From positions 1 to 64,000 of the forward strand of contig CAFBRK010000283.1 of NCBI GenBank assembly GCA_903231505.1: DNA of 64,000 bases. Reading direction: 5' to 3'. Origin of the DNA: Olavius algarvensis associated proteobacterium Delta 3 (lineage in GTDB: Bacteria; Desulfobacterota; Desulfobacteria; Desulfobacterales; CAFBRK01). The translations under genes and the position numbers were made by a program. A model generated the notes under the pieces. That model had not been told where the DNA came from and ran no database searches. It saw only the letters and a program-made list of their open reading frames with translations. Each line of letters opens with the position of its first letter. Position 1 is the first letter of the stretch. Shown here one piece after another: positions 53,367 to 60,571 of the stretch.

Positions 53367-54329
53367 TCAGAATTCCCACATCACCGCATTTTCCACATTC
53401 ATGTGGTCCGTAACGCGCCGCCCGATCCGATCCATTTCCTCGAGGTCTGTTTCCGGCAGCAGGGTCTCTCCGGCGGCGGCGTTGTCTCGTGCCTGGGAGG
53501 CGTATCGGGCCCCGGCAATGGCGCACGCCGCCTCGTGAGATGTCACCCAGGCGAGAGCGAGCTGAGCGAGGCTGAGACCGTTCCTCTCTGCGATAGGTTT
53601 TAAATGAGCCAAGGCCTCCTGTACCCGCCGGTAATGGTCGGGCTTGAACAGCCTGTTTTTTGATCGGTGGTCCCCCTTTTCGAATTGGTGATCGGGTCCG
53701 AATTTACCCGTCAAAAAACCCTGGGCCATGGGTGAATAGGCCAGCACCGCGATGCTGTTTTCGGTGCAATACGGCAAAATGTCTTTCTCGAAGTGCCGCC
53801 AGAAAAGAGAGTAGGGGGGTTGAAGACTGTCGATCCGGCCATGTCGGGAGGCTTCTTCGAGCTGTGCTCGAGAAAAATTGGAAACCCCGATGGATCGGAT
53901 TTTTCCCTGATCCTTTAATGTGTTCAAAGCGGTCATGGTTTCTTCTATGGGAACAACCTTGGTGCCGAAAGACCCCGCGGGCCAGTGGATCTGGTAGAGA
54001 TCGATCATATCGGTGCCGAGATCTCTCAATGATTGCTCACAGGAAGTGATCACCCCACGGTGGTCCAGTCGGTTCGGGAAGACCTTCGTGGCGATCACCA
54101 CATCATCCCGGATGTTTCGGAGAGCACTGCCGACCATGCGCTCGGAGTGACCGTCTCCATACACGGTCGCTGTGTCAAAAGTGGTAATGCCCGAATCATA
54201 GGCCGCACGCAGGGCCTTTCGGATTTCCTTATCATCGATGCCCGTCCACATGGTCTTTCCGGCTTGCCAGGTTCCCATGATGATCGTCGATATGTCTATT
54301 TCCGAAGTGCCCAATGGCTTAAACTTCAT
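53367..54329 (-). CDS. Aldo/keto reductase
   Basis: NADPH-dependent reductase of 320 residues. TIM-barrel AKR features: FDTATVYGDGHSERMVG (catalytic Asp and Tyr), VIATKVF (Lys), DLYQIHWP (His) and the cofactor site SNFSRAQLEEA with C-terminal AIAGARYASQARDNAAA. The ATG at 54329 follows a strong GGAGGAACC site. Substrate unknown; it belongs to the YdjG/Tas-like general AKR group. Confidence 0.92.
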   Translation of the reverse strand: MKFKPLGTSEIDISTIIMGTWQAGKTMWTGIDDKEIRKALRAAYDSGITTFDTATVYGDGHSERMVGSALRNIRDDVVIATKVFPNRLDHRGVITSCEQSLRDLGTDMIDLYQIHWPAGSFGTKVVPIEETMTALNTLKDQGKIRSIGVSNFSRAQLEEASRHGRIDSLQPPYSLFWRHFEKDILPYCTENSIAVLAYSPMAQGFLTGKFGPDHQFEKGDHRSKNRLFKPDHYRRVQEALAHLKPIAERNGLSLAQLALAWVTSHEAACAIAGARYASQARDNAAAGETLLPETDLEEMDRIGRRVTDHMNVENAVMWEF

Positions 54330-54435
54330 GGTTCCTCCAGTCACCTTTGATGAAGACGCGTCAGGGTCTCTTGAAATCCCGTTTCAGGTGGTTACCGTTA
54401 AGATTGTCTGATCTACAATTAAACGGGAGGTTGCT

Positions 54436-54585
54436 ATGGCTTCCAAAAAAATATCCGATCAAGATCGCCGCTGTATCAGTGACTGTATATCCAAGTACTG
54501 GGGCTCCGAACGCGTTTCCGGTGATGCCCAAAAGCGGGACAAGCAGTATGAAGCGTGTCTCGATGACTGTCGTGTCTGTGCGTGA
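54436..54585 (+). CDS. Small cysteine-rich protein with twin CX3C motifs
   Basis: A 49-residue frame from ATG at 54436, with a strong GGGAGG five bases upstream. The product carries CISDC and CLDDCRVC, two CX3C pairs about 24 residues apart, the second extended by CX2C. The sequence is hydrophilic with no signal peptide. The spacing could bind a metal or form two disulfides, as in helical-hairpin twin-CX3C proteins. I do not recognise a family. It stands alone between divergent or convergent neighbours. Confidence 0.6.
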   Translation: MASKKISDQDRRCISDCISKYWGSERVSGDAQKRDKQYEACLDDCRVCA

Positions 54586-54734
54586 CCTGAACGCGTCATG
54601 ACACCGTCTCAGGCAATTTCTTCCCGGCCCTGAGCGACCCGTGGCAACGATGTCGTCTCCGGGTCGCCGGTGCCGGTCAGACCTTTCGCTTTCCATCCGC
54701 ACCGCGTTCCGGCGAATCACTCAGAAAACCCCCT

Positions 54735-54950
54735 TCACGCATCTGACGCAGTTTCCAGTGCGATCGCCCCTGTATTGGTGCTTACGACAAGGTTGAACTG
54801 AATGACCCGATACTTCGCAATCCGTGCCATTTCGATGGAGTGGCGGCACATGGCTTCTCCCATCCCCTGACGTCGGTGGTCCGGATGCACCATGTAAGCG
54901 GCGTTGGCTATGTGGTTGCCGAGTTTCGGCTGATTCGGTTTCAGGATATA
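54735..54950 (-). pseudogene. GNAT acetyltransferase remnant
   Basis: The minus strand encodes TYILKPNQPKLGNHIANAAY, then MVHPDHRRQGMGEAMCRHSI (acetyl-CoA loop with R/Q-x-x-G-x-G/A) and VIQFNLVVSTN before a stop. This is the middle of a GNAT domain without its N-terminal half. The stop comes where the neighbouring phase continues WKLRQ, so a frameshift is also present. It starts inside the end of the thx gene and has no start codon of its own. Confidence 0.7.
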
Positions 54951-54952
54951 CG

Positions 54953-55048
54953 TTACTTGGTTTTAGGTTTTCGTTTTTTCGGTCTTCGCTTGCCGTTGCT
55001 GCCCCGCCAGATCTTCCCGCGCTTTGTCCGTCGATCTCCCTTTCCCAT
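54953..55048 (-). CDS. thx: 30S ribosomal protein Thx
   Basis: A 31-residue basic protein, MGKGDRRTKRGKIWRGSNGK followed by an Arg/Lys/Pro tail. This matches bTHX, the small ribosomal protein that fits into the head of the 30S subunit. A GGGAGG site lies seven bases before the ATG. It is convergent or tandem with unrelated genes, as is usual for this gene. The family normally has about 25-30 residues in its core. Confidence 0.9.
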   Translation of the reverse strand: MGKGDRRTKRGKIWRGSNGKRRPKKRKPKTK

Positions 55049-55068
55049 GACGTTACCTCCCTGCCGGT

Positions 55069-55659
55069 TTAAATGGGTGTATCAGATCCCTTCGGTTTAC
55101 CCTGCATGTTGTATATTTTATATATGTAAATCGGATCGTTATGTAAAGAGCTGCCAGGGCGCAGCACCTGATTGGGAACGAGGTCCGGAATCGCAAAATT
55201 AGCGGAAACCACGATCGCACCCGGCTTGACATCCGTCCCGATCTTTTCGGCAAGGGGTTTCAACACGTCCGGGAAAAGGTAACAAAACAGGACATCGGCC
55301 TCGGACAGGTCCGATTTCCAGAAATCCTGAAATCTGACGTCAATTCCGTTGCACCCGATTGTTTTCAGCTTTGCACGGATAAATGCCAGCGGATTGAGCT
55401 CATAACCGACAGCCCGGACACCATAGCGTTTTCGGGCCTCACTGAGCACTCGACCGTCACCGCAACCGAGGTCCACCAGGACCTGTTGCCGTGCCATGGG
55501 TACGGCATCCAACAATGCACGGATACGCACGCGGGAAGTGGATACGTACAGAGCCCCGCGGGTTCGTGGCAGAACGACCGCGACACTCAACGCGTACGCC
55601 ATCTTGGCGGCAAAGAGCCCGCCGAACACGGCAAGCACTATCCAGATCCAGCCCGTCAT
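55069..55659 (-). CDS. Membrane-anchored class I SAM methyltransferase-like protein
   Basis: A 196-residue protein with an N-terminal hydrophobic helix (WIWIVLAVFGGLFAAKMAYA) and a Rossmann-type methyltransferase domain. The SAM loop is VDLGCGDGRVLSEARKRYG; motif II is AVGYELNP; and ADVLFCYLFPDVLKPLAEKI continues the fold. The substrate is unknown; similar short proteins are usually annotated only as class I methyltransferases. It lies between thx and a Cys-rich gene on the same strand. Confidence 0.85.
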   Translation of the reverse strand: MTGWIWIVLAVFGGLFAAKMAYALSVAVVLPRTRGALYVSTSRVRIRALLDAVPMARQQVLVDLGCGDGRVLSEARKRYGVRAVGYELNPLAFIRAKLKTIGCNGIDVRFQDFWKSDLSEADVLFCYLFPDVLKPLAEKIGTDVKPGAIVVSANFAIPDLVPNQVLRPGSSLHNDPIYIYKIYNMQGKPKGSDTPI

Positions 55660-55681
55660 ACAACCGCTCCGCCCGGTTCTG

Positions 55682-56071
55682 TTACGGATTCTGTTTCGGC
55701 CATTCGTCGAGCACCGTTAACACCTGCCGTATGGAAGCGCATTCGCATTCGGCCGGGCACGCCTGCTTGCAATTTTCCCGCAGGCAGTACCCCGGACATT
55801 CGTCGCCTCCGGTTTTCCGTTCTTTAAACATGGGCCCATCATAGAAATCCGTGAACCGGGAGACTTTCATCGCCATGGTGGTTCTGCAGGAGTGGTTGAA
55901 TAAGAAGTAACCGGCAACCAATTCCTTGAAGTGGGCCTGGTAACCGACGAGTTCGATCCCGGGGTCGGACAGAAATGCTTCCCGGTTATCCCAGGACGCA
56001 CCGCACATGCTGCATGTCATGAACGTGTATCGGGATTTTTTTTGATCTGTCGTCAGGCGGTCTATTTTCAC
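55682..56071 (-). CDS. Cysteine-rich conserved protein, probably metal-binding
   Basis: A 129-residue soluble protein with an N-terminal CSMCGASWDNREAFLSDPGI knuckle and a C-terminal CPGYCLRENCKQACPAECEC cluster, ten or more cysteines in all. The middle contains NHSCRTTMAMKVSRFTDFYD. The arrangement suggests zinc or iron-sulfur binding. I believe similar unnamed proteins exist in Desulfobacterota, but I cannot assign a function. It lies 22 bp from the methyltransferase gene and may be co-transcribed. Confidence 0.75.
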   Translation of the reverse strand: MKIDRLTTDQKKSRYTFMTCSMCGASWDNREAFLSDPGIELVGYQAHFKELVAGYFLFNHSCRTTMAMKVSRFTDFYDGPMFKERKTGGDECPGYCLRENCKQACPAECECASIRQVLTVLDEWPKQNP

Positions 56072-56185
56072 TGTTCAAGTCTCCGAAAAGCTCGTATCCG
56101 TATCCGGGTAGTTCGGAACCTGCGCCGAACCTGGGCGATGCCGAAACAAAAGACCATCGGCCGTTTGCGGGTTGAGACGGATATG

Positions 56186-57232
56186 TTATGTTTTGCGATG
56201 GTTGTCGATCCAGTCGCGCATACCGCCAAAGGTGAAGCCGCGCACGGTTTCATTTTCCAGGAAGTCGTGGGGGAAGCCCCTCTCGATCCTGCTCACCGCA
56301 TCGAGGCGTGCTGCCTGTTCCGTCGAGAGGGAGACATCCAGGCATCCAATGTTGTCCGCGACCTGATCCTTGGTTCGGGCGCCGATGATCTGGATGACCT
56401 GGGGTCTGTTCCGTAACCAGTTCAGAGCTACCTGAGCCGGGGAACAGCCCAGTTCTTCGGAGATCCGGTCCACCTCTCGGGCAATGGTCAACTCCCCTTC
56501 CGTGATCTCTTTGAACTTGGCCTTTTCCAGCCGCCGCTCGCCGTGTGTGTCTGCAGTTCGTGTGTATTTTCCGGTGAGCAACCCGCTGCCCAGGGGCGAC
56601 CAGGCCGTGACACCAAGATCGAGCGCACGCGCCATGGGCAGAAATTCCCGCTCCGGCGTCCGTTCGACCAGACTGTATTCCACCTGAAGGGCGACAAAGG
56701 GTGTCCACCCCCTCAAGTCGGCCAGCATATTTGCCCGGGAGACAATCCAGGCCGGCGTGTCGGATATCCCGATATGCAGAATTTTACCGGCCCTGATCAT
56801 GTCGTCGAATGCCCGCATGACTTCCTCAAGCGGGGTCATAAAGTCCCAGATATGCAGCCAATACAAATCGATATAGTCTACATTGAGTCGCTTGAGGCTG
56901 GCCTCCAGGGATTGAACCATGTTCTTGCGGTGGTTGCCCGCGGCATTCGGATCGGTGCCGGGAGCGTGATTGGTGTATTTTGTGGCAAGGACAAACCTCT
57001 CCCGGTCGTGGGCGAGGAATTCGCCAAGGTATGTTTCGCTGGTCCCTTCCGTGTAAAGATCTGCCGTATCAATGAAGTTTCCCCCGGCATCGGCAAATGC
57101 ATCGAAGATTCTTCTACTTTCACCTTTTGAGGCTCCCCACCCCCATTCGTCACCAAACGTCATTGTTCCCAGGCACAGTTCCGAGATTCGCAACCCTCTT
57201 TTACCGAGCAATTTGTAATGCATGAACTGCAT
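56186..57232 (-). CDS. Aldo/keto reductase (YajO/PhdY-like)
   Basis: NADPH-dependent reductase of about 348 residues. AKR signatures: CLGTMTFGDEWGWG, FIDTADLYTEGTSETYLGEF (Asp and Tyr), LATKYTN (Lys), DLYWLHIWD (His), HIGISDTPAWIVSRA and IIGARTKDQVADN. Two ATGs, 57232 and 57223, are possible starts. No ribosome-binding site is visible; instead a perfect 19-bp palindrome ends three bases upstream, which probably controls it. Confidence 0.9.
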   Translation of the reverse strand: MQFMHYKLLGKRGLRISELCLGTMTFGDEWGWGASKGESRRIFDAFADAGGNFIDTADLYTEGTSETYLGEFLAHDRERFVLATKYTNHAPGTDPNAAGNHRKNMVQSLEASLKRLNVDYIDLYWLHIWDFMTPLEEVMRAFDDMIRAGKILHIGISDTPAWIVSRANMLADLRGWTPFVALQVEYSLVERTPEREFLPMARALDLGVTAWSPLGSGLLTGKYTRTADTHGERRLEKAKFKEITEGELTIAREVDRISEELGCSPAQVALNWLRNRPQVIQIIGARTKDQVADNIGCLDVSLSTEQAARLDAVSRIERGFPHDFLENETVRGFTFGGMRDWIDNHRKT

Positions 57233-57234
57233 TC

Positions 57235-57253
57235 TATAATGTGATACATTATA
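57235..57253. promoter_or_regulatory. Perfect palindrome next to the aldo/keto reductase start
   Basis: TATAATGT-GAT-ACATTATA, 8-bp arms and 3-bp spacer. It contains TATAAT on both strands, so it may join a -10 box with a repressor site. No regulator gene is adjacent. Confidence 0.5.
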
Positions 57254-57300
57254 TTTATTTACGCGGTGACGGAGGATCCGGCGGGGTTTGGAATAGACAT

Positions 57301-57501
57301 CTATTCTCGCTGACGAAGCAGCGTGACCGATTCGCCGGCGATGCCCCAATTGTCGGTATCGACCTCTTCAATGACGACTACCGTTGTTTTCGGATTCTTG
57401 CCCAGCACCTGCTCAAGCAGATCGGTCACCCCTTTGATCAGTTGGGCTTTTTGTTCTCCGGTAGCGCCCTCACGGGTGATTTTAATATTGACATACGGCA
57501 T
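57301..57501 (-). CDS. 4-oxalocrotonate tautomerase family enzyme
   Basis: Small tautomerase of 66 residues. The start at 57501 gives MPYVNIKITREGATGEQK, placing the catalytic proline first after Met removal; GVTDLLEQVLGKNP and TTVVVIEEVDTDNWGIAGE follow, the normal family course. A longer frame starts 24 codons upstream but would bury the catalytic proline. It lies 70 bp from the aldo/keto reductase start on the same strand. Confidence 0.93.
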   Translation of the reverse strand: MPYVNIKITREGATGEQKAQLIKGVTDLLEQVLGKNPKTTVVVIEEVDTDNWGIAGESVTLLRQRE

Positions 57502-57547
57502 GCGACATCCCCCCGGGGTCTGGTTGAGAATTTCGTCTCGGTGATCA

Positions 57548-57920
57548 TCAAGTCGATGTGCCGGGCCGGACAAGAGCCCCGAGACTGTCGTTGAACCACC
57601 TATCCTGCGGCATCTTTAGAAAAAGGATGGCAAACATGGCGAAACACAACGCCAGAATACCCATTATCAACGTATAATTCTGAATTAACTGAAAATACCG
57701 ACAAGGTCCGACCATCACTCCGATCCCCACGCCAAGTATAATACATAAACGCCGCCGATAAAGGAGACACTGCCCAGCACCGCATGAAAGGACGCAACAG
57801 GATTCAACCTCCCGTTTTCCGTGTCGTTTCCTACGTATACACCTCTGTTGCCGTGCCGCGGATCGTCTCGGCATGGTATTCCCTGAAATCATATATTGGC
57901 AGGATGTCCTCAATGAGCAT
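57548..57920 (-). pseudogene. Region of decayed gene fragments
   Basis: Fragments in different minus-strand phases are broken by stops. 57831-57920 encodes 29 residues starting MLIEDILPIYDFREYHAETI. About 57717-57806 encodes a hydrophobic stretch with HAVLGSVSFIGGVYVLYLAW. The end encodes NYTLIMGILALCFAMFAILF. I read this as debris of one or two genes, at least one for a membrane protein. The rest of the 57502-58155 gap shows nothing further. Confidence 0.4.
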
Positions 57921-58155
57921 CGATACATGTCCTGGATACAGGGGATGACTGCTGAAGAGATATACCTGCGGTGGTGCGCATGCGTCAACGTGTTTACCTG
58001 CAGGGTCGTTGTCCGCCGGAGGGCAGGACCGTAGCTCCCGGCAGCCCCGGAGGATTGTTTGTTAAATATTCGTAGGTAGTTAGAGATGGTTTTCGGTTGA
58101 CAACAGGCCATCTATAATTAGAACTTAATAAGACTTTGGAAAGGTGCCCCGACCC

Positions 58156-58845
58156 ATGGGATATATGTTGCTAGAAGGCGGTGCAGAATTCAACGGCCGC
58201 ATGGCGGATGCCGACAGACGGGCCATGGCTCTGGCCGGGGGTGAAGACGCGCGTATCAGCATTATCCCGGCGGCTGCAGCGCCGGACAATAATCAGCTCA
58301 GGGCCGGAAACAACGGTGTCCGCTGGTTTCGCAAGCTTGGAGCGCTCCAGGTCGAGGCCCTTCCCCTGGTCGATGGGATAACGGCAAATGACCCGGCCAT
58401 CTCAGGCGTGCTTCGCCAATCACATCTGATATTTATTCCCGGCGGTTTTCCCGGCTATCTGGCCGATACTCTGAAGGGGAGTCTCTGCTGGAGGGCCGTA
58501 ACGGAGGCAGAACACGCCGGCGGGGTCATTGCCGGCAGCAGCGCCGGCGCCATGGTGCTGTGTGAATATTTTTACGATCCATCTCTCAACCAGGTGGCAA
58601 GGGGTCTGAACCGGATACACGGCGCCTGCGTTATACCCCACCATGACACCTACTGCAGCAAGTGGGTCCGGTTTCTTCAAGACATGCTTCCGGACACCAC
58701 CCTTGTCGGCATCGCCGAACAGACCGGCATGATCAACGAAGGCCGAAAAGGCGCCTGGCATGTTTACGGCAAAGGGGATGTAACCCTGTATCGAAAAGGC
58801 CATACGGAACGGTTTACCCGGAGTCAGACCTTCCAGATACGATGA
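58156..58845 (+). CDS. Peptidase S51 / cyanophycinase-like protein
   Basis: Predicted S51-family serine hydrolase of about 229 residues. It shows IFIPGGFPGYLADTL and the nucleophile elbow VIAGSSAGAMVLCEYF, the same GSSAGA signature as cyanophycinase and peptidase E, with IPHHDTYCSKW further on. No signal peptide is present. I chose the ATG at 58156 (AAGG upstream); a GTG at 58144 is also possible. A second S51-like gene follows after the MITE-like element. Confidence 0.85.
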   Translation: MGYMLLEGGAEFNGRMADADRRAMALAGGEDARISIIPAAAAPDNNQLRAGNNGVRWFRKLGALQVEALPLVDGITANDPAISGVLRQSHLIFIPGGFPGYLADTLKGSLCWRAVTEAEHAGGVIAGSSAGAMVLCEYFYDPSLNQVARGLNRIHGACVIPHHDTYCSKWVRFLQDMLPDTTLVGIAEQTGMINEGRKGAWHVYGKGDVTLYRKGHTERFTRSQTFQIR

Positions 58846-58922
58846 TCCTGTTGCCCGTCGGTAGACGATAGCTGTCTGAAATCGGACAAACACAGCTTAC
58901 GTGATCAGGACCTCCGGAGACG

Positions 58923-59230
58923 TCTATAGTGGTTGTGATAAATATGTTCCGTTTGCAGACATATGGAAACGATGACCGCAGAGTCGCAGAGGGCGCAAAG
59001 GAACTGTATTTTTCCCAGAATCCCTGAGAGGGGGATTCTGGGAAAGGGCCCCAGCAACATATCGAAATTCTATATATTTTGCCAGACGATCATTTCGCAT
59101 TTCGCCCTCTCAGCGAAATGCAAAATTAAAATCTACTCTGCGACCTCTGCGACCTCTGCGACCTCTGCGCCTTTGCGCTGATACGTTGATCGTAAAAGGA
59201 ATCGGAACGGAACTATGACATTCGCTATAA
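58923..59230 (+). mobile_element. MITE-like element, full-length copy C
   Basis: About 308 bp between the two S51-like genes. The order is the same as copy B: ctatag end, aaatatgttccgttt, cgcagagtcgcagagggcgc, the hairpin cagaatccc ... gggattctg (about 59018-59042), then ctctgcgac repeated about four times, and aatcggaacggaactatgac to an imperfect inverted end (cgctataacgg). It shares over 60 bp of near-identity with copy A at its left end. Confidence 0.8.
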
Positions 59231-59284
59231 CGGTACAAGAATGCTAACCCGATCATCGTGAGATGATATCGAAATGGTTTCCCA

Positions 59285-60538
59285 ATGACGACCGGACGGG
59301 GTAAAATCGTGTTGATGGGCTCGGGTGAGCTCACGGCGACAATGGTCGAGGTTCACAAGAAGCTGATCGCCGGACTGGATCCCCCCCGGCGGGCGGCGTT
59401 TCTGGATACGCCTGCCGGATTTCAACTCAACGTCGACCAGATTTCGGACACCGCCGTTCAGTACTTTAAAACACGGGTGCAACATCTGCTCACCGTCGCA
59501 TCATTTAAATCTGCCGACGGCACCTCACCCTATGACGCCGAACAGGCCTTTCAGACCTTACGACATTCTGATTTTATATTAATCGGTCCGGGTAGTCCGA
59601 CATATACCGTTCGCCAGGCGAAGCAGTCGCCCATTCCGGAAATTCTGTACCGGCGGGTAGACGGTGGCGGGTGTCTGGTCGCCGCGAGTGCCGCGGCCCT
59701 CACCGTGGGACGATATACCCTCCCGGTGTATGAAATTTATAAGGTCGGAGAGGATATCCACTGGGTGGAAGGGATGAATATACTCGCCCACTTTGGTTTC
59801 AATCTGGTGGTCGTTCCCCACTGGAATAATGCCGAGGGCGGCACCCACGACACCCGGCGGTGTTTCATGGGAGACTCCCGGTTCCGGCAGTTGGCGGCGC
59901 TGCTGCCGGAAGAGGTGATTATCATCGGACTTGACGAGCATACGGCGGCTATCATCGATCTAAGCCTGCAACAGGTCACGGTGAAAGGCATCGGACGCGT
60001 GGTCGTGCAACACGGAACGCACCGCCAGGTGTTCCGAAAGGGCGATTCGTTTCCGGCAAGCGTGTTACGGGGGCAATCCGCCATTGCCGACGCCCGACGG
60101 CTTTCCGGCGCGTTGCGTCAGCGGGAAACGGCCGGAGAACCGGACAAGTCGGTATTTTGGGAGAAAATCCATGCCATTGAAAACGATTTTCAGACCGGGC
60201 TCGATGATCGCGATTCGGCAAAAATTACCAATGCCTTGCTGGAACTGGACAGGGCCATCTGGCAGGGCAAACAGGACCTGGAAAGCGATCAGACGATTTC
60301 CGAGGCGAGGGAAGTCCTGCGAGATCTGATTGTCGTCCTTGGCGCCGCGCTGACCGAGGCGCCGATCAACAAAAAAGAGTGCCTGGCACCCCTTGTGGAT
60401 GTATTTTTGGATCTCAGGGATCGATATCGAAAAAACGGACAGTTTGAAGAAGCCGATGCAGTGCGCGAGAGCCTTCAGCGGGTGCGAATTCTCGTTGAGG
60501 ACACACCCGAAGGCGTCCGATGGCGGATTCCGGAGTAA
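59285..60538 (+). CDS. S51/GATase1-like domain fused to a CysRS-type C-terminal domain
   Basis: A 417-residue fusion. The N-terminal part (about 1-260) is S51-like, with MGSGELTATMVEVHKKLI, LIGPGSPTYTVRQA and VAASAAALTVG in place of GSSAGAM (the Ser is retained, the following Gly is not). The C-terminal part (about 285-417) resembles the cysteinyl-tRNA synthetase C-terminal domain: VFLDLRDRYRKNGQFEEADA and ILVEDTPEGVRWR. The catalytic activity is uncertain. It is followed 33 bp later by an oxidoreductase gene. Confidence 0.8.
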   Translation: MTTGRGKIVLMGSGELTATMVEVHKKLIAGLDPPRRAAFLDTPAGFQLNVDQISDTAVQYFKTRVQHLLTVASFKSADGTSPYDAEQAFQTLRHSDFILIGPGSPTYTVRQAKQSPIPEILYRRVDGGGCLVAASAAALTVGRYTLPVYEIYKVGEDIHWVEGMNILAHFGFNLVVVPHWNNAEGGTHDTRRCFMGDSRFRQLAALLPEEVIIIGLDEHTAAIIDLSLQQVTVKGIGRVVVQHGTHRQVFRKGDSFPASVLRGQSAIADARRLSGALRQRETAGEPDKSVFWEKIHAIENDFQTGLDDRDSAKITNALLELDRAIWQGKQDLESDQTISEAREVLRDLIVVLGAALTEAPINKKECLAPLVDVFLDLRDRYRKNGQFEEADAVRESLQRVRILVEDTPEGVRWRIPE

Positions 60539-60571
60539 CACAACAATCTAACAGCTAGGGAAACATGCCCC

